Positions 33,957 through 44,115 are shown, numbered from the stretch's first letter. The stretch: DNA of 64,000 nucleotides from UBA2336 sp037443645 (GCA_037443645.1 JBBINY010000004.1:1-64000); one strand, 5' to 3'. Notes: generated by a model from the sequence alone, not told the origin. Made by a program: numbers and translations.

Positions 33957-35387
33957 TTAAAATCCTAAGGGAAGACCCTGATAAAAATCAAGCACTTTCT
34001 TCCTGAAAATAAATTCATACTTGGCGCGCAGGAGATCGGATTGAGCCTGGAAGAGGTTATTCTCCGCCACCTGATAATCCACAAAGTTTACTGCACCCAG
34101 GTTATACCGTTGCTTGGTCATCCGAAAAGCTTCATCGCGCGCCTTTACCTGCTTTTCGGTAGAGTTGTAGGTTTTTACCGCTGCGATAGCATTGTTATAA
34201 GCCGTTTCAACCGTTTGGCGCAACTGATTATGAATCTCAATGGATGAGATATCGGCCAGATCGCGGCTGATTGCTGCACGTTGCACAGCTGACCTGGACT
34301 GAAGCCCATTGAATATTGGTATCTGGACATTCAGACCCACGCTGCGACCCCGGTTTTCACGATATTGATCGGTCAGCGAAGGCACGCGGAACTCACCCGT
34401 TTGGACAACAACGTCTCGTACAACCGGAGTACCTACACCCTGCACATACCCAACCGGTACAGTTTGAGTGGTACTACCACCATCCGGAAAGAACTGTTGG
34501 CGCTGATCGGAATAAACGGTATTGTAATTGCCGTTGATGCTGATGCGAGGGTAAAGGTTTCCCTTAGTTGACCGGAACGCATAAAGGGAACTCCTCTTAC
34601 GGTACTCAGCGGCTTTAATTTCGGGCATTGCCATGGTAGCTATTTCATAAATCTCTTCGACAGACTTCGAAATGGTTGTTTCACTATCAATGTTAATCTG
34701 AGGCAGTTCAACATCCATACTGGTTGATGCCGGAAGTTGTAAGGCTTGTTTCAACTGGAGTAACGAAAGGTTGAGTGCATTCTCCTGCTGAATAACGTTC
34801 ACTTCATTGGTGGCGAGTTGTGCTTCGAGGTTAAGGACATCCCCAATGGGTACCGATCCGGCATCGGCAAGTTTACGGGTTCGCTCAAGCTGCTCCAGCG
34901 TAGATTTAGTCTGAAGTTGAGCTACTGAATACAGTTCCTTATTAAAGACCACATTCAGGTAAAGGGTAATTACATTAAGGATAACATCGTTACGCGCCTT
35001 GATGAGGTCTTCATTGATGGCCTCCAACTCTATATCATTTTGCTTCAGGTTGTAAAAAAGCCTGAATCCATTCCACAACAGTAAGCTGCTGCTGGCACTC
35101 AGATTCGAGTTCTGTACTTCGCTTTCTGTAAAAATATTTGTTGTAGGGTCAATGGTACGGCCCCAGTTTATACCATAGTTTCCGTTGGCATTCAGGTTTG
35201 GAAGCATTGCCATTTTAGATTGTAATAAATTGATCTCCCCGGAACGCACATTATAGTTGCTGCGTTTCACGGTAAGGTTGTTGGCGATGGCATAATCTAC
35301 CAACTCACGCAAGGTCCAGGTTTTCTTAACAACTTGCCCATACGCCAGGTTCACCAACAGGAATAACAAAAACAATATTCTCTTCAT
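33957..35387 (-). CDS. TolC-family outer-membrane efflux channel
   Basis: 476 residues with a signal peptide (ending LAYGQV). Two structural repeats of the outer-membrane efflux protein family are visible: long helical segments with Gln/Asn-rich heptads, and WTLRELVDYAIANNLTVKRS / QRAAISRDLADISSIEIHNQ at equivalent positions. It forms a trimeric tunnel with the HlyD-type adaptor encoded just downstream. It starts 8 bp after the serine dehydratase beta-chain gene, so sdaAB, this gene and the adaptor look co-transcribed. Confidence 0.9.
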   Translation of the reverse strand: MKRILFLLFLLVNLAYGQVVKKTWTLRELVDYAIANNLTVKRSNYNVRSGEINLLQSKMAMLPNLNANGNYGINWGRTIDPTTNIFTESEVQNSNLSASSSLLLWNGFRLFYNLKQNDIELEAINEDLIKARNDVILNVITLYLNVVFNKELYSVAQLQTKSTLEQLERTRKLADAGSVPIGDVLNLEAQLATNEVNVIQQENALNLSLLQLKQALQLPASTSMDVELPQINIDSETTISKSVEEIYEIATMAMPEIKAAEYRKRSSLYAFRSTKGNLYPRISINGNYNTVYSDQRQQFFPDGGSTTQTVPVGYVQGVGTPVVRDVVVQTGEFRVPSLTDQYRENRGRSVGLNVQIPIFNGLQSRSAVQRAAISRDLADISSIEIHNQLRQTVETAYNNAIAAVKTYNSTEKQVKARDEAFRMTKQRYNLGAVNFVDYQVAENNLFQAQSDLLRAKYEFIFRKKVLDFYQGLPLGF

Positions 35388-35395
35388 AAGTTGAA

Positions 35396-36073
35396 TTAAC
35401 GGTCGATATCCGGTACGTAAATAACTTCTTTTACCCAGGTTAGACTCCTCAGGTATTCTAATGTTACAGGTTTAATACCCGAATCCATTTCAATAACAAG
35501 ACATGCGTCATCGTGTTTGCCTTTTCGCGAAACGGACATTGTGGCGATGTTGCACTCATCATTCGCAAGAATGCTCGCAATGAATGCAATGCTTCCCTTC
35601 ACATCATCGGCAAATATTACCAGCGTATGCAGACTGGCGCTGAAATCAGCTTTAAAACCATCAACCTCAGCAATATTGATAATACCTCCACCTTTGCTTT
35701 CCCCCAGCACTTCAATTTCACGGTTCCCTTTCTTAATCGTTATCCGGATTGTATTGGGATGAAATGTTGAGGCATTGCCAATGGATTTGAACGTATAGTT
35801 CAGTCCCCTTTTTTGAGCCAATTCGAGCGCTTCTTTAATCCCCTTGTCATCTGTTTTCAGATCGAGCAAGCCGGCAATAACAGCCCGGTCGCTGCCATGT
35901 CCTTCATAGGTTCGGGCAAATGAATTGTAAAAGATGATCTCGGCCTCATCCGGAACTTCACCAAGAAGTTTAAGGGCCGTGCGGGCTATGCGCACCACAC
36001 CGGCAGTGTGCGAACTTGACGGACCAATCATTATCGGGCCGATCATATCAAAAACACTGCTTTTTTCGTGCAT
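35396..36073 (-). CDS. sdaAB: L-serine dehydratase, iron-sulfur type, beta subunit
   Basis: 225 residues: SVFDMIGPIMIGPSSSHTAG is the hallmark substrate-loop motif of iron-sulfur serine dehydratase beta chains, followed by YNSFARTYEGHGSDRA and a C-terminal ACT domain (about 145-225, HTLVIFADDVKGSIAF). With the alpha chain, which carries the cluster cysteines and is not in this window, it deaminates L-serine to pyruvate. It lies 8 bp upstream of a tolC-type gene, an unusual partner, and 76 bp downstream of thyA. Confidence 0.9.
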   Translation of the reverse strand: MHEKSSVFDMIGPIMIGPSSSHTAGVVRIARTALKLLGEVPDEAEIIFYNSFARTYEGHGSDRAVIAGLLDLKTDDKGIKEALELAQKRGLNYTFKSIGNASTFHPNTIRITIKKGNREIEVLGESKGGGIINIAEVDGFKADFSASLHTLVIFADDVKGSIAFIASILANDECNIATMSVSRKGKHDDACLVIEMDSGIKPVTLEYLRSLTWVKEVIYVPDIDR

Positions 36074-36149
36074 GGCTGCTTGGAATACGGGATATGTCGC
36101 ACAAAGGATGCGTTCGTTACACGATAACGGGTATTGTTAAGGGTAACGA

Positions 36150-36944
36150 TTAAACGGCAATCGGGGCTTTAATGGATGGATGAGCCTGGTAATTTATCAC
36201 CTCAAAATCCTGGAACTGATACTCAAAAATGCTTGCAGGCTTTCGCCCGATCACCAGCTGAGGCAATGGGAAGGGCTTACGGGAAAGCTGCAGTTGAGCC
36301 TGCTCAACATGGTTGGTATACAGGTGCACATCACCACCCGTCCAAACAAAGTCCCCAGGCATAAGGTCGCATTGTTGCGCAACCATGTGGGTGAGCAGCG
36401 CATAGCTGGCAATGTTAAAGGGTACCCCAAGAAAATAGTCGGCCGAACGCTGGTACAACTGGCACGATAGTCTGCCATTGGCTACATAAAACTGGAACAA
36501 CGCATGGCAGGGCGGCAAAGCCATCTTATCAACATCGGCAGGGTTCCAGGCGGTAACGATATGCCTCCGTGAATCGGGCTTTGTCTTAAGCTGCTCCATT
36601 ACCTTGCTGATCTGGTCAATGGTTTGCCCATCGGGCGCGGGCCAGCTTCGCCACTGGTGTCCGTAAACCGGGCCAAGGTTTCCATTCTCATCGGCCCATT
36701 CGTCCCAGATGGTAACCCCGTTGTCGTTTAGGTATTTGATGTTTGTATCCCCGTTAAGAAACCACAACAATTCGTAAATAATTGAACGGATGTGTAGCTT
36801 TTTGGTGGTTACCAGAGGAAAACCTTGTTGTAAATCGAAGCGCAGTTGACGGCCGAAAACGGAAAGCGTACCTGTACCGGTGCGATCTGTCTTCTTTGCC
36901 CCATTTTCAAGGATATCGCGCATCAGATCGAGGTACTGCTTCAT
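36150..36944 (-). CDS. thyA: Thymidylate synthase
   Basis: 264 residues from the ATG at 36944 (MKQYLDLMRDILENG), the same length and numbering as the E. coli enzyme; a longer in-frame start at 37016 adds unrelated residues. DRTGTGTLSVFG binds dUMP/folate, LPPCHALFQFYV contains the nucleophilic Cys146, and QLYQRSADYFLGVPFNIASY follows. It methylates dUMP to dTMP with methylenetetrahydrofolate. Probably shares a transcript with sdaAB downstream (76-bp gap). Confidence 0.96.
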   Translation of the reverse strand: MKQYLDLMRDILENGAKKTDRTGTGTLSVFGRQLRFDLQQGFPLVTTKKLHIRSIIYELLWFLNGDTNIKYLNDNGVTIWDEWADENGNLGPVYGHQWRSWPAPDGQTIDQISKVMEQLKTKPDSRRHIVTAWNPADVDKMALPPCHALFQFYVANGRLSCQLYQRSADYFLGVPFNIASYALLTHMVAQQCDLMPGDFVWTGGDVHLYTNHVEQAQLQLSRKPFPLPQLVIGRKPASIFEYQFQDFEVINYQAHPSIKAPIAV

Positions 36945-36971
36945 ACTTTTGGAAATGCACCTGCAAATAAA

Positions 36972-37010
36972 TAAAAAAGTCCTGATCCCGCTTGGTGCTG
37001 AACCAGGACT
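36972..37010 (-). terminator. Intrinsic terminator after the lipoprotein gene
   Basis: On the minus strand, AGTCCTG, a 19-nt loop region and CAGGACT are followed by TTTTTTATTTATT. The hairpin lies about 60 bp past the stop of the lipoprotein gene and just before the thyA start, separating the two. Confidence 0.6.
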
Positions 37011-37068
37011 CTCCAAAAAAAATCCACTCCGGCCCCTGAATAGAGGGGCGCGAAGCAGACAACCCCAA

Positions 37069-37974
37069 TTACCCTCTCCGATTCACTTCAAAACTTCTGG
37101 ACTGGCCGCCCATAGTAATGGTGATAATCCTGTCGCAGGTTCCATCACCATAGTCAACTGTAATAACCTTGCCTGATGCCACATCGATAAACTCTTTAAC
37201 TCCAGACACCGCAATCGGACAGCCTCTTTTGTACACCAACTTTTCAACAATCGTCATGGTATAAGCACGACCCCTCCGGTTTGTGCCTGAAGCCGCATTA
37301 TCAGCATCGGCACATTGCCTGACTTCAAGCCTATCGTTAAGTGGGTTGGCCTCGCGCACCCACCTGCGCACAAAACAATGATTGCGGGTGGCTACTGTTC
37401 CGTCAGGCCAGGTTGCTTCACCATCTTCCAGTTCAACCTGAAATTCAGGGGCGTTCTCGTTACTTGTACTCACATTCGTTAAGGTACGCACACCCGCTAA
37501 CTCAATATCGTTGATTGAGTACCCATCGAAGGTGGTAACAATGGTAGAGCCTGGCAAGAAGCGCCTTCCCACAAAGGTTATGATAATCTTCCCTTTACGA
37601 ACATTACCCAACGGCCCGGTACATCCTGCGCCAAAATCAAGCACGATCTGGCCGCGGGGAATTTCAGGGGTTGATTCAGGATCTATGGTGATTACTGCCG
37701 AGAAATTCTCGCACGAGCAACGCGGATCATTAAGTGTGATTGTCCGCGGTCCGTCAGTCAGTTTTCCGCCTGTGCTGGGGCCATCATCCGATATCATCGC
37801 CAAACCGGTAAGGTCATCGGCATCCTCAAGGGCATAATCAGAAATAACATCTTCTGCCACAAAAGCGGCTTCTTCCCGTAACTGCGTTTCATCGTTTACA
37901 CATGAAACGGTTAATGCAAACACGCCCGCTCCCAATACCGTAATTGCTTTTTTGAAAAAATTTAGCTGTATCAT
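37069..37974 (-). CDS. Predicted lipoprotein, unknown function
   Basis: 301 residues. The N-terminus has a basic-hydrophobic signal ending in a lipobox-like T-V-S-C, so the mature protein starts CVNDETQ. The mature part is rich in beta structure and acidic at first (DALEDADDL-like region), with Cys pairs (RCSCENF, GAGCTG) and repeated ITxDxGxGxCD-type strands near the end. No named domain recognised. It is a single gene with a terminator downstream and is divergent from the DUF4159 gene. Confidence 0.7.
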   Translation of the reverse strand: MIQLNFFKKAITVLGAGVFALTVSCVNDETQLREEAAFVAEDVISDYALEDADDLTGLAMISDDGPSTGGKLTDGPRTITLNDPRCSCENFSAVITIDPESTPEIPRGQIVLDFGAGCTGPLGNVRKGKIIITFVGRRFLPGSTIVTTFDGYSINDIELAGVRTLTNVSTSNENAPEFQVELEDGEATWPDGTVATRNHCFVRRWVREANPLNDRLEVRQCADADNAASGTNRRGRAYTMTIVEKLVYKRGCPIAVSGVKEFIDVASGKVITVDYGDGTCDRIITITMGGQSRSFEVNRRG

Positions 37975-38084
37975 AGTTGGTTTAAGTTTTATGAAATACG
38001 TTTCTTAGACCATCAGGTAACCAAGTGGTTTAAAACGAGTGGAAAATTATATACTCGTGTAGTTAAAATTCGTTAGGCAGAAGG

Positions 38085-38744
38085 ATGAAACAGGCATTTT
38101 TAATCATTTTAGCAGGCTTAGTTGCCCTGGTTGCACCAGGGCAAAATCGTGTAAAACTGGCAAAATTGAAGTATAGCGGTGGGGGCGACTGGTATGCTGC
38201 TAAAACCGCCCTCCCCAACCTGATTGAATTCTGCAACAGCGAACTGGGCACCAACCTGTTTCCAGAGGAAGACATCGTAGAGGCCGGAAGCAAGGATATA
38301 TTCCTTTATCCGTATGTGTTCATGACCGGCCACGGCAACGTGGTATTTTCAGATGCAGATGCGGCCAACCTGCGAAATTATCTTATAGCCGGAGGGTTTC
38401 TGCACATCGATGATAATTACGGACTCGATAAGTACATCCGGATTGAGTTGAAGAAAGTCTTTCCGGAACTGGAGTTAAAGGAACTTCCTTTCGATCATCC
38501 CATCTATGATCAGAAATTCAAGTTTCCAAACGGGTTGCCTAAAATCCACGAACACGATGGCAAGCCAGCCCAGGGTTTCGGACTGATTTATGAAGGACGG
38601 CTTGTGGTTTTCTACTCCTACGAGACCGACCTGGGCAACGGCTGGGAAGACAGGCGCATCCACAACAACCCGGAAGCCAAACGGCAGGAAGCCCTGCGCA
38701 TGGGGGCCAATATTATTTCGTATTGCTTTACGCAGGCACAATAA
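38085..38744 (+). CDS. DUF4159 domain protein, exported
   Basis: 219 residues with a signal peptide (ending VAPGQNR). The DUF4159 pattern is clear: KLKYSGGGDWYAAKTALPNL, YPYVFMTGHGNVVFSD, LRNYLIAGGFLHIDDNYG, FPNGLPKIHEHDG and VVFYSYETDLGNGWED. The fold resembles glutamine-amidotransferase-like proteins, but activity is not established. Single gene between a divergent lipoprotein gene and a convergent thioredoxin-like gene. Confidence 0.85.
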   Translation: MKQAFLIILAGLVALVAPGQNRVKLAKLKYSGGGDWYAAKTALPNLIEFCNSELGTNLFPEEDIVEAGSKDIFLYPYVFMTGHGNVVFSDADAANLRNYLIAGGFLHIDDNYGLDKYIRIELKKVFPELELKELPFDHPIYDQKFKFPNGLPKIHEHDGKPAQGFGLIYEGRLVVFYSYETDLGNGWEDRRIHNNPEAKRQEALRMGANIISYCFTQAQ

Positions 38745-38766
38745 AAGTAACCATTAGGCCAACTGC

Positions 38767-39903
38767 TTACTTGCCCTTAAAAATCTCTTTCAACTTATCA
38801 TCAAGCGCCTGTCCACGCAAATTCTTTGCGATGATCACACCATTCGGGTCGAGCAACAACGAAAAGGGGATAGCATTTATGTTGTAGGTCCTTGCTGCTT
38901 CCGACTGCCAGAATTTCAAATCGGATACGTGTGTCCAGGTTAAGCCATCTTGCTGAATGGCCTGTACCCAATCTTCTTTGGAACGGTCGAGCGAAACACC
39001 ATAAACCGTAAACCCCTTGCTTTTATAAGTATTGTAGGCGCGCACTACATTCGGGTTTTCCTGGCGGCAGGGGCCGCACCATTTTGCCCAAAAATCAACC
39101 AGCACGTATTGACCACGCAACGATGACAGCGGAATAACTTTACCATCCGGGTTGGGCAACGTAATCTCTGGCGCTACCGAGCCGATGGCCAGAGTCTTCA
39201 TTTTGTTCACCATATCAACATAGGCCTTACTGTGTTCATAGTCCGGCCATTCTTTCTGCGCCCGGTCGGCAACAAAAACATAAAGGTCAAAATACTGATC
39301 TTTATCGAACAGGTTTCCTTCCATCAGATTAATTGAACCAAGAGATAACGGAGCGTTCCTTATTTCAAGCGCAGCCTTTTCGTTTGCGATGCGTGAAAGC
39401 TCCATGTATTGCTGTTGTATTGCCAGAATAGCATCCTGGTTATTGGTTGATTGTGCTTTATTAAAGTCGGCAATCAGCTTCTGGGCTTCGGGGGTTGAAT
39501 CAAGTCCGCGGATCAGCGTTTGTACCTTTTGAATCAGTTCAATTTCGGGCGAACCTTTAACTTCATAAAATCCGGACGGGTCGTGGCCGTCAACATTTAC
39601 TTCAAGGTTATTCTTAAATATGATCAGGTCAACGGTCTGCCGGTTGAAAAAGTTGAGTTTGTAATAGCCCGGTTCTTTAACCCGTATTTGTTTTGAAAAC
39701 GAGTAGTTTGATTTCAATTTAATGGTATCCTGCCAGCCGGTACCGGTGCGCTTCAGTTCCATGATGGAAATAGTACCTTGCTGCGGATGCCCCACCCTGC
39801 CGCTTAGGGTTATCGTCCAACTGCCATCATTCTTCGTTTGCTGTCCGTTTGTTGAACATCCGATCAGGATCAGAAATACCAGGTAATTAATTCTCGATCT
39901 CAT
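38767..39903 (-). CDS. TlpA-family thioredoxin-like lipoprotein with DUF4369-type N-terminus
   Basis: 378 residues. A lipobox L-I-G-C anchors it in the envelope. Residues about 25-120 resemble DUF4369 (WTITLSGRVGHPQQGTISI), followed by a helical linker. The C-terminal third is a TlpA/AhpC-like thioredoxin domain: VLVDFWAKWCGPCRQENP with the C-G-P-C redox pair, and INAIPFSLLLDPNG with the cis-Pro. Likely a periplasmic thiol-disulfide reductase. Its start overlaps the gatB stop by 4 bp, so it is the last gene of the alaS-gatB transcript. Confidence 0.88.
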   Translation of the reverse strand: MRSRINYLVFLILIGCSTNGQQTKNDGSWTITLSGRVGHPQQGTISIMELKRTGTGWQDTIKLKSNYSFSKQIRVKEPGYYKLNFFNRQTVDLIIFKNNLEVNVDGHDPSGFYEVKGSPEIELIQKVQTLIRGLDSTPEAQKLIADFNKAQSTNNQDAILAIQQQYMELSRIANEKAALEIRNAPLSLGSINLMEGNLFDKDQYFDLYVFVADRAQKEWPDYEHSKAYVDMVNKMKTLAIGSVAPEITLPNPDGKVIPLSSLRGQYVLVDFWAKWCGPCRQENPNVVRAYNTYKSKGFTVYGVSLDRSKEDWVQAIQQDGLTWTHVSDLKFWQSEAARTYNINAIPFSLLLDPNGVIIAKNLRGQALDDKLKEIFKGK

Positions 39904-41354
39904 TTGCTTTCCAATTGGTTACGTAACAGTTCGGTGGTGAGTTTAGGGTCAGCTTTGCCGTTAGTACGTTTCATCACTTCGCCTATAAACATAGCCATAA
40001 TTCCTTTCTTGCCCCTTTTATACTCGATTACCTTTTGCGGGTAAGCGTCCAATACTCGTTCAATAACGGGTAGTACGTCTCCGGCATCCGTCAGCTGGAT
40101 AACATTCAATTGTTGTGCCACCAGTAATGGTGACTCAGCGGGCTTATTGATCAATTCAGGAAAAATGCGGTGAGCGGCTACCGAGAAGCTAACCTGGTTG
40201 GTTTCAACCAGATGAATAAGTTCTGCCAGGCTGCTGGCACTTACAGGAAAGTGAGTATTTGGATTTTCATTCAGGTATGATTTCACCGGCCCGATAAGCC
40301 AGTTGGCAACGGCTTTATAATTGGAAGTATGACGGCATACCTCTTCAAAATAATCGGCTATGGCTTTTGTTTCTGTCAGTACGGCTGTGTCCGGGATAGA
40401 TAGACCGTATTGCCCGATAAACTTTTCAGCGCGTTGCCACGGTAGTTCCGGAAGTGATGCTTCAATAAACTTCAGCCATGGTTCTGTAATTACAACCGGG
40501 CTTAAGTCAGGTTCAGGAAAATAGCGGTAATCGTTTAGTTCTTCTTTCGTGCGCATGGCCACGGTAAGCCCTGATGACTGATCGTATAACCGGGTTTCGG
40601 ATGAGATAATTCCTCCCGCTTCAAGAATGCTCACCTGCCTGTTGATCTCTGCAGCGATGGCATGCTGAACGAACCGGATTGAGTTGAGATTTTTTATTTC
40701 AACTTTACGACCGAGTTGGGCTGATGCCACAGGCATGACGGATACATTTGCATCGCAGCGCAGCGACCCCTCTTCCATATTTCCATCACTTATCGCAAGG
40801 TAGCGGACTAGTTTGCGGACTTCAGCCAGAAAGGCCCCGGCCTCCTCGGCTGTTTGAAGCACGGGCTCGGTAACCAGTTCAACCAGCGCAACACCCGCCC
40901 GGTTAAAATCAAGCAACGTTTCGGTGGCAGAATCTGTATGAATGGATTTGCCGGCATCTTCTTCAAGATGGATACGGCTCAGCCGGATCATCCGCTTTGA
41001 TCCATCAGCCAGGCGAATGGGTATCATACCTCCTTTACATATTGGCGTGCGGTTTTGGGTAATCTGGTACCCTTTAGGCAGGTCGGGGTAAAAATAGTTT
41101 TTCCGATCGAAGTAACTCTCGCGGGAAATTTCGCAACCGCATGCAAGGCCAATTTTTACGGCCAACTCAATTGCCTTGCGATTCAGTTTCGGGAGTGTAC
41201 CCGGATGCGCGAGGGTTATTGCAGAAACATTTGTATTAGGCAATTCTCCGTAAGCCGCTGAATCAGCAGCAAACAATTTACTGGCAGTGGCCAGTTGCAC
41301 ATGAACTTCCAGTCCGATGACGGCTTTGAAAGAAACCGAAGCAGGTGTTGTCAA
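39900..41354 (-). CDS. gatB: Asp/Glu-tRNA amidotransferase subunit B
   Basis: 484 residues, full length. KAVIGLEVHVQLATASKLF at the N-terminus, RKNYFYPDLPKGYQITQ, EEDAGKSIH, EPDLSPVVI and the C-terminal tail domain (KKGIMAMFIGEVMKRTNGKADP) identify GatB. It activates the misacylated tRNA for transamidation to Gln-tRNA or Asn-tRNA, with GatA and GatC encoded elsewhere. It sits 16 bp after alaS and overlaps the thioredoxin-like gene by 4 bp. Confidence 0.96.
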   Translation of the reverse strand: MTTPASVSFKAVIGLEVHVQLATASKLFAADSAAYGELPNTNVSAITLAHPGTLPKLNRKAIELAVKIGLACGCEISRESYFDRKNYFYPDLPKGYQITQNRTPICKGGMIPIRLADGSKRMIRLSRIHLEEDAGKSIHTDSATETLLDFNRAGVALVELVTEPVLQTAEEAGAFLAEVRKLVRYLAISDGNMEEGSLRCDANVSVMPVASAQLGRKVEIKNLNSIRFVQHAIAAEINRQVSILEAGGIISSETRLYDQSSGLTVAMRTKEELNDYRYFPEPDLSPVVITEPWLKFIEASLPELPWQRAEKFIGQYGLSIPDTAVLTETKAIADYFEEVCRHTSNYKAVANWLIGPVKSYLNENPNTHFPVSASSLAELIHLVETNQVSFSVAAHRIFPELINKPAESPLLVAQQLNVIQLTDAGDVLPVIERVLDAYPQKVIEYKRGKKGIMAMFIGEVMKRTNGKADPKLTTELLRNQLESK

Positions 41355-41370
41355 GGCGGGATGGATTGGC

Positions 41371-43986
41371 TTATTGAATCAATTGCTTTGCTTTTACCAG
41401 CACGGCATCAAGGCCATCCAGGTTTTTTCCACCGGCCGTGGCAAAAAAAGGCTGGCCTCCTCCACCGCCATCAATTTCCCTTGCCAGTTCTTTAACCAGG
41501 TTACCGGCATGGTAAGCATTGGATTGCACCAGCTTTTCGCCAATCATTACGGCTACCTGGGGCTTGCTGTCAACATCGGCAGCCAGCACCATCACCAAAT
41601 CATCAAACTGATTTCGAAGTGCGTATGCAATAGTTTTCAACACCTCAGCATTGGGAACGGTAATTTTTTCGATGATCAGGCTGGAGCCGTTTTTCTTCAA
41701 TACCTTTTTCGCCAGATCATCCTTCAACTGAATTGCCTGCTCCTGGTACAAGCGCTCCAGCTTCTTTTCCAATTGGTGCCTTTCCTCCTGTAATGCTTTT
41801 GTAGCAGTCACTATGTCTTTCGGATTCTTGAGCAGTGCACGAACCTGATCGAGAAGGTTGAGTTCGTGACGCACCAGTTTTTCAGCTTCCTGCGCGGTAA
41901 CCGCTTCAATTCTGCGTACTCCGGCAGCAACGGAACTTTCAGCTATAATTTTGAACAAGCCGATGTTGCCGGTGGCGGGTACGTGAGTGCCTCCGCAAAG
42001 CTCAACCGAAAAATTGCGATCGAAAGCAATCACCCGGACAAAGTCACCATATTTTTCACCAAATAATGCCATAGCTCCCATCTCTTTTGCTTTTTCGACC
42101 GGAACATTCCGTTTTTCATCAAGCGGAATATTTTCCCGGATTTTCTGGTTCACCAGATCTTCCACCCTGGCAATTTCCTCCGCAGTCATGGCGCTGAAGT
42201 GTGAGAAATCGAAACGGGTGATTTTATCATTAACCAGTGAGCCTTTTTGCTCCACGTGTTTCCCTAAAACAAGCCGCAAGGCGGCATGCAACAGGTGGGT
42301 AACGCTGTGGTTGTTCATGGTGAGCAACCGCCTGTCGGCCGAAACTACGGCATTAACCGGCCCGTTAAGGTTAGCCGGAAGCTTTTCAGTAAAATGAACG
42401 ATGAGCTCATTTTCTTTCTTTGTATCAATTACCGGTATCTTCTCCCCTTGCACATCGATATACCCCGTATCGCCCACCTGGCCTCCGCTTTCGGGGTAGA
42501 AAGGCGTTTTATCAAAGACCAGTTGAAATACCTCCTTATTCTTCTGCCTGATTTTTCGGTACCTCAGAATTTTTACGGCTGCCTGCAGGTTTTCGTACCC
42601 GATGAATTCAGTGGATGACTCCTCATCAACCATCACCCAATCGCCAGCTTCTTTTGCGGCATCGGATTTTGAGCGGGCTCGTTGTTTTTCCATCTCTGAC
42701 TGGAAACCGTCTTCATCAACCGTAAATCCCCTTTCGCGTGCGATAAGCGAAGTAAGGTCAAATGGAAATCCATAGGTATCATACAATTCAAAAGCAATGT
42801 TGCCGGGAACCCTTGCTTTAACAAAAGCAGACTCAAGTCCTTCAAATCGCTTTAGGCCCTTCTCCAGCGTTTTCAAAAAGGACTGTTCTTCTTCAAAAAT
42901 TACTTTACTTACGTAATCTTTCTGTGCTTCAAGTTCAGGAAATACATCTTTTAGCTGGGCACCCAATACGTGAACCAATGTGTAAAGAAAGGGCTCTTTA
43001 AAGTTCAGGAATGTAAAGCCGTAGCGAACGGCCCTGCGGAGAATTCGCCTGATTACATAACCTGCTCCGGTATTGGAGGGCAATTGGCCATCAGCAATGG
43101 TAAAGGCTACTGCCCGAATGTGATCGGCAAGCACCCGAATGGCAATGTCGGTTTTTTCTGACGCGCCATATTTCACACCGCATGCAGCACAAATAAAATC
43201 AATCAGCGGTTTGAATACGGTTGTATCGTAGGTTGATGATTTTCCCTGAATGGCCATGCATAACCGCTCGAAGCCCATTCCAGTATCAACATGCTGAGCC
43301 GGAAGTTTTTCCAGGGATCCATCAGCTTTTCGGTTAAATTCCATGAATACCAGATTCCAGATTTCGATAACCTGGGGATGATCTGCATTGACCAACTCCC
43401 GGCCGGGTTTCCTTTTGATTTCTTCTTCGCTCCGAAGGTCTATGTGTATCTCCGAACATGGGCCACATGGGCCGGTTTCACCCATTTCCCAGAAATTATC
43501 TTTTTTCTTTCCGTAAAGAATACGGTCTTCCGGTAAAATGGCTTTCCAAAAAGTAAGTGCATCGTCATCGGCCGGAAGCTTATCGCCTTTATCACCACCA
43601 AAAACGGTAGCATACAACTTATCTTTCGGAAGCTTATATACACCCGTTAGCAACTCCCAGGCCCAGGCAATAGCCTCTTTCTTAAAGTAATCACCAAACG
43701 ACCAGTTGCCGAGCATCTCAAACATGGTGTGGTGGTAGGTATCAATACCCACCTCTTCCAGGTCATTGTGTTTACCGCTAACGCGCAGGCATTTTTGGGT
43801 ATCGGCAATCCGAACATGCCGGGGTGTTCCATGTCCGAGAAAATACTCTTTGAACTGCACCATGCCCGAGTTGGTGAATAACAAGGTGGGATCGTTTTTC
43901 AACACCAGGGGTGCAGAGGGAACAATAAGATGTCCCTTTTCCTTAAAAAAATCGAGAAATTTCTGTCTGATCTCGCCCGAATCCAT
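41371..43986 (-). CDS. alaS: Alanyl-tRNA synthetase
   Basis: 871 residues from the ATG at 43986 (a GTG one codon upstream is possible). Class II catalytic core at the N-terminus (IRQKFLDFFKEKGHLIVPSA; HHTMFEMLGNWSFGDYFKKEA), editing domain with the zinc motif HSVTHLLHAALR and ELCGGTHVPATG, and the C-terminal Gly-rich DGGGGGQPFFATAGG of the C-Ala domain. It charges tRNA-Ala and edits Ser/Gly. First gene of an operon with gatB and a thioredoxin-like lipoprotein. Confidence 0.97.
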   Translation of the reverse strand: MDSGEIRQKFLDFFKEKGHLIVPSAPLVLKNDPTLLFTNSGMVQFKEYFLGHGTPRHVRIADTQKCLRVSGKHNDLEEVGIDTYHHTMFEMLGNWSFGDYFKKEAIAWAWELLTGVYKLPKDKLYATVFGGDKGDKLPADDDALTFWKAILPEDRILYGKKKDNFWEMGETGPCGPCSEIHIDLRSEEEIKRKPGRELVNADHPQVIEIWNLVFMEFNRKADGSLEKLPAQHVDTGMGFERLCMAIQGKSSTYDTTVFKPLIDFICAACGVKYGASEKTDIAIRVLADHIRAVAFTIADGQLPSNTGAGYVIRRILRRAVRYGFTFLNFKEPFLYTLVHVLGAQLKDVFPELEAQKDYVSKVIFEEEQSFLKTLEKGLKRFEGLESAFVKARVPGNIAFELYDTYGFPFDLTSLIARERGFTVDEDGFQSEMEKQRARSKSDAAKEAGDWVMVDEESSTEFIGYENLQAAVKILRYRKIRQKNKEVFQLVFDKTPFYPESGGQVGDTGYIDVQGEKIPVIDTKKENELIVHFTEKLPANLNGPVNAVVSADRRLLTMNNHSVTHLLHAALRLVLGKHVEQKGSLVNDKITRFDFSHFSAMTAEEIARVEDLVNQKIRENIPLDEKRNVPVEKAKEMGAMALFGEKYGDFVRVIAFDRNFSVELCGGTHVPATGNIGLFKIIAESSVAAGVRRIEAVTAQEAEKLVRHELNLLDQVRALLKNPKDIVTATKALQEERHQLEKKLERLYQEQAIQLKDDLAKKVLKKNGSSLIIEKITVPNAEVLKTIAYALRNQFDDLVMVLAADVDSKPQVAVMIGEKLVQSNAYHAGNLVKELAREIDGGGGGQPFFATAGGKNLDGLDAVLVKAKQLIQ

Positions 43987-44115
43987 CACGTCTTTAAGCT
44001 TTTAGCTCTACCGATTTTTAGTATCTTAGCCCGCGCTATTTAACTAGCCTCAATCAAGCGACAAAATTAAGCAGATTAGTGGGATTGGGTTTACTTCGCT
44101 TGTTTTTTTAAACGG

